Origin: Bryobacterales bacterium
GTDB taxonomy: Bacteria; Acidobacteriota; Terriglobia; Bryobacterales; Bryobacteraceae
Reading direction: 5' to 3'
DNA length: 64,000 nt
NCBI GenBank assembly: GCA_016713735.1
Contig: JADJOP010000042.1
Span: 170,546-234,545 of the forward strand
Shown: positions 17,703 through 27,534 of the stretch, piece by piece
How positions within the stretch are numbered: position 1 is the stretch's first letter
Layout: every line of letters starts with the position of its first letter
Translations under genes and position numbers: made by a program
The notes under the pieces: model-generated
Databases searched by the model: none
The model's input: the letters and a program-made list of their open reading frames with translations, nothing else
Told to the model about the DNA's origin: nothing

Positions 17703-18308
17703 ATGAGATTCTCGATAACGCATGAGGACCTGGTGAGCCGCATTACGGTGGCCACGCAGGAGGTCTTCTCGATGATGCTGGGCAGCGACGCGATTCCTGG
17801 CGAGGCGCGGACCGAGGACGGAGGAGTAGGGCCGACCGAGGGCGTGGTGGCGCTAGTGGGATTGACTGGGCCGCTGGTGGGCACGGGCAGTGTGTGCTGC
17901 ACGCCGGAGCTGGCCTGCCAGTTGGCCGGGCACATGTTGATGGCCGAGTATCCGGCGGTGGACAACGATGTGTTGGACGCCGTGGGCGAGGTGGCCAACA
18001 TGATCATCGGCAACTTGAAGACGTCGATTGAAGACGAGTTTGGCTCGATGTGGCTGAGTGTGCCGACGGTTGTGTATGGGCGCAACTTCACGACGCGGAG
18101 CATGGGGCGGCATAACTGGACGGTGGTGCCGTTCGCCTGTGACGGGCAAGAGTTGATGGTGCAGATGTTTTTGACCGAGGCCAACGATTTGACGAAGCTG
18201 ATGCGGCCTGGGCTGACGGTGTTGCAGAAGGGGGTAGGTGGCGGCGGGACGCTTTGTGAGAGCCGCGGTGCGCGTAGGGAGCGGAGTGTGTGCCGGCGGC
18301 CCGATTAA
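17703..18308 (+). CDS. CheX-like chemotaxis phosphatase
   Basis: CheC/CheX/FliY-type phosphatase of 201 residues, expected to remove phosphate from the neighbouring CheY. The E-x-x-N catalytic motif is at E96/N99 in DVLDAVGEVANMIIGNLK. FTTRSMGRHNWTVVPFACDGQELMVQMFLTE forms the family beta strands. Only one such motif is present, so CheX rather than CheC. The ATG at 17703 has an AGGAGGGAG-type site a few bases upstream. The last 25 residues (rich in Gly, Arg, Cys) do not look like the family and may come from a late frame slip. The 139 bp between cheY and cheX hold nothing recognisable. Confidence 0.8.
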   Translation: MRFSITHEDLVSRITVATQEVFSMMLGSDAIPGEARTEDGGVGPTEGVVALVGLTGPLVGTGSVCCTPELACQLAGHMLMAEYPAVDNDVLDAVGEVANMIIGNLKTSIEDEFGSMWLSVPTVVYGRNFTTRSMGRHNWTVVPFACDGQELMVQMFLTEANDLTKLMRPGLTVLQKGVGGGGTLCESRGARRERSVCRRPD

Positions 18309-18367
18309 AGAAAATTGGTTTTAGTGGACACCTGGGGGCGCTTGCATACGTCCATTCCTAGTAGAAG

Positions 18368-18395
18368 AATTCTCCTTGCGGGAGAATTTTGTTTT
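18368..18395 (+). terminator. Rho-independent terminator after cheX
   Basis: AATTCTCC (18368-18375), loop TTGCG, GGAGAATT (18381-18388), then TTGTTTT. It ends the cheY-cheX transcript and lies just before the start of the membrane-fusion protein gene. Confidence 0.6.
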
Positions 18396-18411
18396 CACGG
18401 GAAGGACCAGG

Positions 18412-19794
18412 ATGTCAGCCTCAACACTTCTGCCCACGCCGGCAGCGCCGCCTCCAGGAGAACAGCCACGTGGCGGGGCGCGAGGCGGAGTGCGGGGTGA
18501 GGGCGGCAAGCAGGGCTGGGCGTGGTTGGTGTTGTTGTTGCTGGTGGTTGCGGGGGGCGTGGGGTATTGGGCGATGCGGCGGACGGTGAAGCCGCTGCCG
18601 GCGGCGTCGGTGCGGACGGCGGTGGTGGAGCGGGGACGGTTTGAGCGCACGCTGCGACTTTCGGGCATGACGGCGGCGGGGAATCTGGCCTACCTGAAGG
18701 CGCCGGTTCTTGAGCGGGCGGCGGTCGAGGAGTTCCTCATCGAGCGACTTTCGGTTGACCTTGAAATCGCTCATTGGGGCGGGCACGCAGGTGCAGCCGG
18801 GCGATGTGGTGGCTGAGTTTGACCGGCAGTACATCGAGTTGCGGCTGGACGATTTGGAAGCGAGCGTGCGGAGCCGCGAATTGACGTTAGAGACGGTGCG
18901 GGCGAGCCTGAACGAGCGGAGAAAAGCGTATGATCTGCGGATTCTGGCGGCCGAGGGGGCGGTGGGCAAGGCGCGGCTGGATTTGCGCACGATTCCGGTG
19001 AGAAGCGCGATTGTGGCCGAGAAGTACCGTTTGAACCTGGAGGAGGCGCAGGCGCGGTTGGAGCAATTGCGGAGCGAGGCGCGCTTTTTCGACATCTCGG
19101 AACGGGCGGCGATGCGGCGGCAGGAGTTGGAACTGGCCGAGGAGCAGTTGGATTTGCGGCGCGGACAGCGGGGGAGCGAGCGGATGGTGGTGCGGTCGCC
19201 GATTGCGGGGGTGTTCATACCGCAGCGCGTACGGCGCGGGGGCGAGTATATGGATATCCAGGCCGGTGATGATCTGTCGTCGGGGACGGTGATTGGGCAG
19301 GTGCACGATACGTCGCGGCTGACGGTGGAGGGGTATGTGAACCAGATCGATGAGCAGTTGCTGAAGCAAGGCATGGCGGCGACGCTGCACGTGGAGGCGT
19401 TCCCGGGGATGACGGCGCAGGCGAAGGTGTCGCGGATCGGATCGCTGGCGCAGGCGGGCGGAGCGCGGCGGGACTATGTGCGGACGATTCCGGTGCGGCT
19501 GGAGGTGGCCGGGCGGCCGGCGATCATGCCGAACTTCACGGTGGCGGCCGATGTGGTGGTGGAGCGGATGGACGATGCCTTGCTGCTGCCGCGGAGGCGG
19601 TGCGGTTGGGCGGCCAGGGGGCGAGGGTGTGGGTGAAGGCGGGGGCGAGGTGGGAAGAGAGGGCGGTGACGGTGGCGGCCAGCAACCACGTTCAAGTGGC
19701 TGTGGCGTCGGGTGTCACCCAGGGCGAGGTGGTTGCATTGGAGAGGCCGCCGAGGAGCGAAAATGGCCCATCTTTGGGCAAAAATGGTGACTGA
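18412..19794 (+). CDS. HlyD/RND-type membrane-fusion protein, two frameshifts (about 18715 and 19600)
   Basis: Periplasmic adaptor of an efflux or secretion system. It starts MSASTLLPTPAAPPPGEQP with a single N-terminal membrane helix (GWAWLVLLLLVVAGGVGYWAM). The first barrel strand VRTAVVERGRFERTLRLSGMTAAGNLAYLKAPVL then loses frame near 18715. The coiled-coil arm (QYIELRLDDLEASVRSRELTLETVRASLNERR ... ELELAEEQLDLRRGQ), lipoyl-like part and barrel follow in a second frame. At about 19600 a missing G in CTGCCGCGGAG moves the end (VRLGGQGARVWVKAGARWEERAVTVAASN ... QGEVVALERP) into a third frame. Restoring both gives one continuous protein of about 460 residues. No transporter partner follows, so it may work with unlinked ABC or RND pumps. 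Confidence 0.75.
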
Positions 19795-19820
19795 AATCCG
19801 GTTTGCGGCATCCATACCAC

Positions 19821-19849
19821 TTGCGCGAGTGGCAGGTTTTCGCTAGAAT
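19821..19849 (+). promoter_or_regulatory. Promoter of the aroF attenuator
   Basis: TTGCGC (-35) at 19821-19826, 17-nt spacer, TAGAAT (-10) at 19844-19849. The predicted start at about 19856 is a few nt before the leader-peptide ATG at 19859, so the leader peptide would be read from a nearly leaderless RNA. Confidence 0.6.
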
Positions 19850-19858
19850 TTGAAATTC

Positions 19859-19900
19859 ATGCTGTCTGGTCGCTCGTTCGCGTATCGATTTTGGTGCTAA
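19859..19900 (+). CDS. Aromatic leader peptide of the aroF attenuator
   Basis: A 13-residue peptide, MLSGRSFAYRFWC, with stop TAA at 19898-19900. Four of its thirteen residues are aromatic and cover all three products of the pathway started by the downstream gene: Phe (TTC 19877, TTT 19889), Tyr (TAT 19883) and Trp (TGG 19892). Its codons overlap the 5' arm of a 10-bp hairpin and its loop. This is the arrangement of classical amino-acid attenuators. The peptide itself is not expected to have a function beyond ribosome stalling. It is too short for ordinary gene callers. Confidence 0.75.
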   Translation: MLSGRSFAYRFWC

Positions 19901-19978
19901 CCAAGCGCGGGCGAGTGGTGCGGGCAGACGCAAGTTTGAAGCTAAATCCCAACCCACTCGGCCAGAGTGGGTTTTTTT
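19873..19978 (+). promoter_or_regulatory. Transcription attenuator of aroF (segments 1-4)
   Basis: Segment 1 (19873-19882, CTCGTTCGCG) pairs with segment 2 (19906-19915, CGCGGGCGAG) in ten base pairs including two G-U. Segment 2 (CGAGTGG, 19912-19918) can instead pair with segment 3 (CCACTCG, 19954-19960), extended by a GGG/CCC helix (19922-19924 with 19948-19950) across a 3x3 internal loop. Segment 3 with segment 4 (19951-19959 with 19965-19973) forms the terminator. A ribosome stalled on the Tyr, Phe or Trp codons would cover segment 1, release segment 2 and prevent termination. Structures are read by eye, not folded. Confidence 0.7.
19951..19978 (+). terminator. Attenuator terminator before aroF
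   Basis: AACCCACTC (19951-19959), loop GGCCA (19960-19964), GAGTGGGTT (19965-19973): a perfect 9-bp stem running into seven T residues (19972-19978). It lies 40 nt before the aroF start. Confidence 0.8.
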
Positions 19979-20017
19979 GTTGAACCGTGTAACTATTTCG
20001 GCTGTATTAGGAGCGCC

Positions 20018-21058
20018 ATGATCATCTCGATGAAACCACATTCCTCGCCCGAGGAGATTCAGGCTGTGTGCCAGAGAATCGAGGACTTCGGGTACAAGAT
20101 CCACACCATCGAAGGTGTGGAGCGCGTGGTGATCGCCGCAATTGGCGTGGGCGACACCTCGGCATGCCTGGAGTCGTTGGAGGCGCTGCCCCAAGTGGAG
20201 AAAGCAATGCGGATTACCGCTCCCTACAAGTTCGTAAGCCGGGAATATAAGAGCGCGAAGACGCGGATCCGGGTGCGGGACTTTGAGATAGGCGGCGAGG
20301 ACTTCGTGATGATGGCGGGTCCGTGTTCGGTGGAAAGTGAGCACCAGATCATGACCTCGGCCGAGCGCGTGGCGCGGGCTGGGGCGCGGATTCTGCGCGG
20401 GGGCGCGTTCAAGCCGAGGACATCGCCTTACGATTTTCAGGGCATGGAGCTGGAAGGGCTGAAGCTGCTGCGCAAGGCCGGCGACGCGATGGGCGTGGGC
20501 GTGATCACCGAGGTGATGAGCGACCGGGACGTGGAGCTGGTGGCCGAGTACGCCGACGTGTTGCAGATCGGGGCGCGGAACATGCAGAACTTCGCGCTGT
20601 TGAAGGGGCTGGGCAAGGCGGGGCGGCCGGTGTTGCTGAAGCGCGGGCTGAGCTCGACGATTAAAGAGCTGCTGATGTCGGCCGAGTACATTGTGGCTCA
20701 CGGCAACCGCGACGTGATGTTGTGCGAGCGGGGCATCCGGACGTTTGAGACGATCACGCGCAACACGTGCGACATCGTGGCCGTGCCGGTGTTGCAGGAG
20801 CTGACACACCTGCCGGTGATTCTCGATCCGAGCCATGCCACGGGCAAGCGGAGCCTGGTGCCGTCGTTGAGCCGGGCGGGGGTGGCGATTGGGGCCGATG
20901 GGATCATTGTGGAAGTGCATCCGTGTCCGGAGAAGGCGGTGAGCGACGGGGCGCAGTCGCTGACGATCGACCAGTTCACGAAGATGATGAAGGACCTGGG
21001 GCCGTATCTGGATTTGTGGCGCGGGGCGCGGGTTTCGCAGGAGCTGGTTTCGGCGTAA
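20018..21058 (+). CDS. aroF: 3-deoxy-7-phosphoheptulonate (DAHP) synthase, type I-beta
   Basis: First enzyme of the shikimate pathway: condenses phosphoenolpyruvate and erythrose 4-phosphate. It has 346 residues. Residues 1-70 form a ferredoxin-like/ACT-like N-terminal domain typical of the I-beta subtype, used for feedback control (MIISMKPHSSPEEIQAVCQRIEDFG...). The TIM barrel starts with FVMMAGPCSVES (about residues 97-107), then LRGGAFKPRTSPYDFQG, QIGARNMQNF, LLKRG and PVILDPSHATGKR, which hold the PEP and metal ligands. AGGAG sits 5 nt before the ATG. It is preceded by an attenuator with an F/Y/F/W leader peptide, so expression is probably tied to charged aromatic tRNA levels. Confidence 0.95.
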   Translation: MIISMKPHSSPEEIQAVCQRIEDFGYKIHTIEGVERVVIAAIGVGDTSACLESLEALPQVEKAMRITAPYKFVSREYKSAKTRIRVRDFEIGGEDFVMMAGPCSVESEHQIMTSAERVARAGARILRGGAFKPRTSPYDFQGMELEGLKLLRKAGDAMGVGVITEVMSDRDVELVAEYADVLQIGARNMQNFALLKGLGKAGRPVLLKRGLSSTIKELLMSAEYIVAHGNRDVMLCERGIRTFETITRNTCDIVAVPVLQELTHLPVILDPSHATGKRSLVPSLSRAGVAIGADGIIVEVHPCPEKAVSDGAQSLTIDQFTKMMKDLGPYLDLWRGARVSQELVSA

Positions 21059-21070
21059 TCGGACAATTCT

Positions 21071-22045
21071 GTGCGAAAACCCCTGCGGTTGTGGCAACTC
21101 GTGCTGCTGGTGCTGGCCGGCTGCGGGCTTGTGCTGGGCGGGTTGTATTACCGGCAGTCGCGGTCGATCACGAACCTGGGGCAACTGTTGGCTCGGCTTC
21201 CGTCTGACCGGGCGGTGGTGGCGGCGTTGGATGTGAAGAGCCTGCGCACGGCTGGGGTGTTGGATTTGATTGCGGGGGCGCGGGGCGTGGAGGAGTTGGA
21301 CTATCAGAATTTCGTGCGCGAGACAGGTTTCGATTACCGCGAAGATTTGGATTATGTGGCGGCGGCCTTCGATGCCGAGCACAAGTACTTTCTGCTGAAG
21401 GGGCGGTTCGACTGGCCGCAACTGAACCGGTATGCCAAGGCTCGGGGCGGCACGTGCCTGAACGGGTTCTGTTCGGTGCGGGGGAGTTTGCCGACGAAGA
21501 ACATCTCGTTTTTTCCGGCGTCGACCGATGTGTTGGCGCTGGCGGTGGGGTATGCGCCGCGGGCGGCGTACACGCTGATGCCGTCGGACCGGCCGGAGAA
21601 TGGGATTGAGATTCCCAGCGCGCCGTTTTGGGTGACGCTGCCGGGGCCGCTGTTGAGCGCCAACGACACGCTGCCGGACGGGGTGAAGGCGTTTGCCTCG
21701 GCGCTGTCGGGGGCAGAGCGGGTGACGGTGGCGGTGGACGCGGGGGCGACGGGGTTTTCGGCCAATTTGCGGGCGGAGTGTCCGGGCGCGAAGCAGGCCG
21801 AGGAGGTGCGCGACCGGTTGCGTTCGCTGACCGATGTGTTGACGAAGATGATTCAGCGCAGCGGGCAGCAGCCGAACCCGGAGGATTTGAGCGGGGTGTT
21901 GACGTCGGGGCAATTTGAGGCGGACGGCGCGGCGGTGACGGGGAAGTGGCCGATTCCACGGGCGCTGCTGGAAGGCGGTTTCGGCGGGGACGCTGTAAGG
22001 GGGGGAACCGCGCCCTTACGGGCGGCGGCTCTGTTACGGGTGTGA
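21071..22045 (+). CDS. Hypothetical membrane-anchored protein
   Basis: A 324-residue protein with an N-terminal anchor (LRLWQLVLLVLAGCGLVLGGLYYRQS). The exported part begins LGQLLARLPSDRAVVAALDVKSLRTAGVLDLI and resembles acidobacterial proteins of unknown role that follow this pattern (VAAAFDAEHKYFLLKGRFDWPQLNRYA). A late segment is rich in charged helices (ECPGAKQAEEVRDRLRSLTDVLTKMIQRSG). GTG start, 12 nt after aroF, so it is probably co-transcribed. The last 17 codons run through a dispersed repeat (21994-22040), so the native C-terminus may have been replaced by repeat sequence. Confidence 0.6.
   Translation: MRKPLRLWQLVLLVLAGCGLVLGGLYYRQSRSITNLGQLLARLPSDRAVVAALDVKSLRTAGVLDLIAGARGVEELDYQNFVRETGFDYREDLDYVAAAFDAEHKYFLLKGRFDWPQLNRYAKARGGTCLNGFCSVRGSLPTKNISFFPASTDVLALAVGYAPRAAYTLMPSDRPENGIEIPSAPFWVTLPGPLLSANDTLPDGVKAFASALSGAERVTVAVDAGATGFSANLRAECPGAKQAEEVRDRLRSLTDVLTKMIQRSGQQPNPEDLSGVLTSGQFEADGAAVTGKWPIPRALLEGGFGGDAVRGGTAPLRAAALLRV
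21994..22040 (+). repeat. Palindromic-type repeat, copy 2
   Basis: GTAAGGG (21994-22000) and CCCTTAC (22013-22019) form an inverted pair; CCGCGCCCTTACGG and GCGGCTCTGTTACGGG match the copy at 10181-10216 in outline. It overlaps the 3' end of the upstream reading frame. Confidence 0.45.
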
Positions 22046-22100
22046 GGCAGTGGAGGGGGCGGATGGCCGGCGCGCGTTGCTACACTAGGGGTTTCCCCCT

Positions 22101-24058
<1,958 letters not shown>

Positions 24059-24059
<1 letters not shown>

Positions 24060-24758
24060 TGAGCGAACTGAGACGACCTGATCGGGATCCTGTCATCGCG
24101 CGCTGGATTGTGCCGGCGGTGGCGGTTTCGTTCCTGCTGTTAGGGGCGGCGGGAGTTGCGCTGCTTGCGCAGTACGGCGGCCTGCCGGACCGGTTTCCCA
24201 CACACTATGGGATCGACGGAAAGGCGGATGCCTTTCATGCGAAGAGCGCGGCAATTGTGGCCATGCCGGTGGTGATGGGTGTGCTCGGCAGCGCGTGCTG
24301 GTGGCGTTGCTCGCCTATGGGATCGGCTGGGGGGACGCTGCCCAGGGGAGGGGCGGCACGGGGTAACGCGGGTGGGGGCAGCGGCGCGTCTACGCGGGCA
24401 CGCTACTGGCTCTTGTGGTGACGTTGAGCGTGTTGTTTTCCTATGTGTCGTTGTTGCCCGTGGCGGGGCCGGGCGGGATGCCGGGCGCGCCGTGGGTGAT
24501 TGTGGCGCTGGTGATTCTGATTCTGTTTCTGGCTTTCTGGCTGGCGATCCGGATGGGGGACACACCGGGGGAAGGCGAGACGCCGCGTGAGCGGCGGGGA
24601 AAGTGATCTACTACAACCGCGAGGATCCGGCGTTGATGGTGGAGCGGCGGTTGGGCTTTGGCTACACGCCGAATTACGCGCGACCGTTGGGGTGGGTGCT
24701 GATGGCGCTGGCCTTGGGCCTGGCGGCGACGCCGTTTGTGCTGATGCGGCTGGGGTGA
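24059..24758 (+). pseudogene. DUF1648/DUF5808-type membrane protein, broken by several frameshifts
   Basis: Begins at a GTG overlapping the argS stop (TAGTG). The first part (IARWIVPAVAVSFLLLGAAGVALLAQYGGLPDRFPTHYGIDGKADAF) is a DUF1648-like transmembrane start. The frame then shifts near 24290 (LVALLAYGIGWG in a second frame), again between 24340 and 24385, and again near 24590. The end, YYNREDPALMVERRLGFGYTPNYARPLGWVLMALAL, is the DUF5808-type tail with a last membrane helix. All parts belong to one recognisable protein in order. Three or more shifts in 700 bp could be true decay or consensus error; neighbours with single shifts argue for error. Confidence 0.6.
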
Positions 24759-24778
24759 CGGGCTGGGGTGAAGGCCGT

Positions 24779-24806
24779 TTGGCTGAGCGAAGCCCTGCGA
24801 TAAACT
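24779..24806 (+). promoter_or_regulatory. Promoter of acnA
   Basis: TTGGCT (24779-24784), 16-nt spacer, TAAACT (24801-24806). The -10 ends 10 nt before the ATG at 24817. AGAGGA lies in the gap, so the true start of transcription may be further upstream. Confidence 0.4.
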
Positions 24807-24816
24807 AGAGGAATCC

Positions 24817-27477
24817 ATGTCCCATCCGAATAGCTTCGGTTCGGCCGCCACTCTGCGCGTTGTCGGCAGCGAGTATCGCATCTACAGACTTGACGCGCTG
24901 GAAAAGGCCGGAGTGGCCACGTTGAGCCGCCTGCCGTTCTCGATTCGAGTGTTGCTCGAAAACACGCTGCGCATGGAAGACGGCGTGACGGTGCGGGCCG
25001 AGGATATCCGGTTCGTCGCCGGATTCAACGGCAAGCCGGAGGCGCGCGAGATTTCGTTCATGCCGGCGCGCGTGCTGCTGCAGGATTTCACCGGTGTGCC
25101 ATGCGTGGTGGACCTGGCCGTGATGCGCGAGGCGCTGCAGAAGATGGGCGCCGACCCGAAGCGGGCCAATCCGCTGATTCCGGCCGACCTGGTGATTGAC
25201 CACTCGGTGCAGGTGGATCACTTCGGCACCTCCGAGGCGCTGGGGCTGAACGGCATTCTCGAATTCCAGCGCAACGCCGAGCGCTATTCGTTCCTGCGCT
25301 GGGGGCAGGGCAGTTTCCAGAATTTCAGAGTAGTTCCTCCGAATACGGGCATTGTGCACCAGGTGAACCTGGAGTACCTGGCGCAGGTGGTGTTTGCGCG
25401 CCAGGGCGACGGCGTGGTGGACGCCTATCCGGACACGCTGGTGGGCACGGACTCGCACACGACGATGATCAACGGCCTGGGCGTGGTGGGTTGGGGCGTG
25501 GGCGGCATTGAAGCCGAGGCCTGCATGCTGGGCCAGCCGGTGTCGATGCTGCTGCCGGAGGTGATCGGCTTCAAGCTGCACGGCAAGCTGGCGGCGGGGG
25601 CGACGGCGACCGACCTCGTGCTGACGGTGACGCAGATGCTGCGCAAGAAGGGCGTGGTGGGCAAGTTCGTGGAGTTTTACGGGCAGGGGCTATCGTCGCT
25701 GTCGTTGGCCGACCGGGCGACGATTGCGAACATGGCGCCGGAGTATGGGGCGACGATCGGCTTCTTCCCGGTGGATCATTTGACGCTCGAATATCTGCGG
25801 CTGTCGAACCGGCCAGAGCAGTTGGTGGCGCTGGTGGAGGCCTATGCGAAAGAGCAGGGGCTGTTCCGCACCGATGCCACGCCGGACCCTGTGTTCACGG
25901 ACATGCTGGAGCTGGATCTGTCGACGGTGGTGCCGTCGCTGGCCGGGCCGAAGCGTCCGCAGGACCGCATCAATTTGCAGGATGTGAAGTCGAGCTTCCT
26001 GGCGACGCTGGGCGCCGAACCGAAGCACACCACGGCGAAGAACGGCGTCGAGGTGCCGCTGCAGGATGGCTCGGTGGTGATCGCGGCGATTACGAGCTGC
26101 ACGAACACGTCGAATCCGTCGGTGATGGTGGCGGCGGGTTTGGTGGCGAAGAAGGCGGTGGAGCGCGGGCTCACGTCGCAGCCGTGGGTGAAGTCGTCGC
26201 TGGCGCCGGGGTCGAAGGTGGTGACGGAGTATCTCACCGACGCCGGGCTGATGCCGTATCTGGAAAAGCTGAAGTTCCATGTGGTGGGCTATGGCTGCAC
26301 GACGTGCATTGGCAACTCGGGTCCGCTGCCGGAGCATATTGGCGCGGCGGTGGAAGCGGCGAGCTTGAACGTGGCGTCGGTGTTGAGCGGCAACCGCAAT
26401 TTCGAAGGCCGTGTGAACCAACTGGTGCGGTCGAACTATCTCGCTTCGCCGCCGCTGGTGGTGGCCTATGCGATTGCGGGCCGTGTCGACATGGACCTGG
26501 TGAACGAGCCGATCGGGAAAGATGGTTCGGGCCAGGACGTGTTCCTGAAAGAGATCTGGCCGTCGCAGGAAGAGGTGGCCGAGGTGCTGGCCAAGAGCGT
26601 GCGCCGCGAGATGTTTGAGAAGGAATATGGCGAGGTGTTCGCGGGCGACCAGCAGTGGAACGCGGTGAAATTCCCGACGGGCGATTTGTATGAGTGGGAC
26701 GCGAATTCGACCTACATCGCGCGGCCGCCATACTTCGATGCGATGCGCGATCCGAAGGCGCCGCTTGAGGATCTGCTCGCCCTGAAGCCGCTGGCGGTGC
26801 TGGGCGATTCGATCACGACGGATCACATTTCGCCGGCCGGTTCGATCAAGAAAGACTCGCCGGCGGGCCACTATCTGATGGCGCGCGGCGTGAAGCCGGG
26901 GGATTTCAATTCCTATGGTTCGCGGCGCGGCAATCACGAGGTGATGGTGCGCGGCACGCTGGCCAACATCCGGTTGAAGAACCTGATGGTGCCGGGCGTG
27001 GAGGGCGGCTATACGCGGGTGTCGGCTACGGCGGAGAAGGAGTTCATCTACGACGTGGCGATGCGCAATGTGGCCGCGGGCGTGGGCATGCTGATCGTGG
27101 CGGGCAAGGAGTATGGTTCGGGCTCGTCGCGCGATTGGGCGGCCAAGGGCGTGGCGCTGCTGGGCGTGAAGGCGGTGATCGCGGAGAGCTTTGAGCGCAT
27201 CCACCGTTCGAACCTGGTGGGCATGGGCGTGCTGCCGCTGGAGTTCACCGGCGGGCAGAATCGCGAATCGCTGGGGCTCACTGGCTTCGAGAGCTACTCG
27301 ATCACGGGCGTGGCGGAGGCGATTGCTTCCGGCAAGCGGCGCGTGAAGGTGACGGCGACGGGCGAGGGCGGCGCGAAGGAGTTTGAGGCGCTGGTGCGCA
27401 TCGACACGCCGCGTGAGGTGGAGTATTTCCGGAGTGGTGGGATTCTGCCGTATGTGTTGCGGCAGGTGGCGCTTTGA
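24817..27477 (+). CDS. acnA: Aconitate hydratase A
   Basis: TCA-cycle enzyme interconverting citrate and isocitrate, 886 residues, normal for the AcnA/IRP1 subfamily. The [4Fe-4S] ligands are C428 (SCTNTSNP) and C494/C497 (GYGCTTCIGNSG). LVGTDSHTTMINGLGVVGWGVGG and GDSITTDHISPAGSIKKDSPAG are also diagnostic. The swivel domain contains GKEYGSGSSRDWAAKG with the catalytic serine. It stands alone between the broken membrane-protein gene and the convergent hydroxyacid dehydrogenase. Confidence 0.97.
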   Translation: MSHPNSFGSAATLRVVGSEYRIYRLDALEKAGVATLSRLPFSIRVLLENTLRMEDGVTVRAEDIRFVAGFNGKPEAREISFMPARVLLQDFTGVPCVVDLAVMREALQKMGADPKRANPLIPADLVIDHSVQVDHFGTSEALGLNGILEFQRNAERYSFLRWGQGSFQNFRVVPPNTGIVHQVNLEYLAQVVFARQGDGVVDAYPDTLVGTDSHTTMINGLGVVGWGVGGIEAEACMLGQPVSMLLPEVIGFKLHGKLAAGATATDLVLTVTQMLRKKGVVGKFVEFYGQGLSSLSLADRATIANMAPEYGATIGFFPVDHLTLEYLRLSNRPEQLVALVEAYAKEQGLFRTDATPDPVFTDMLELDLSTVVPSLAGPKRPQDRINLQDVKSSFLATLGAEPKHTTAKNGVEVPLQDGSVVIAAITSCTNTSNPSVMVAAGLVAKKAVERGLTSQPWVKSSLAPGSKVVTEYLTDAGLMPYLEKLKFHVVGYGCTTCIGNSGPLPEHIGAAVEAASLNVASVLSGNRNFEGRVNQLVRSNYLASPPLVVAYAIAGRVDMDLVNEPIGKDGSGQDVFLKEIWPSQEEVAEVLAKSVRREMFEKEYGEVFAGDQQWNAVKFPTGDLYEWDANSTYIARPPYFDAMRDPKAPLEDLLALKPLAVLGDSITTDHISPAGSIKKDSPAGHYLMARGVKPGDFNSYGSRRGNHEVMVRGTLANIRLKNLMVPGVEGGYTRVSATAEKEFIYDVAMRNVAAGVGMLIVAGKEYGSGSSRDWAAKGVALLGVKAVIAESFERIHRSNLVGMGVLPLEFTGGQNRESLGLTGFESYSITGVAEAIASGKRRVKVTATGEGGAKEFEALVRIDTPREVEYFRSGGILPYVLRQVAL

Positions 27478-27534
27478 CCGACTCGCTGACGCTCGCGGTG
27501 GTGTGACGGGAGGGGTGGGCGCCGGGATGAAGCG

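Noticed and set aside
22081..22086. TACACT as a leaderless -10 for argS
   Set aside because: It lies 14 nt before the GTG, outside the 6-10 nt range seen for the other genes, so it would leave a short leader.
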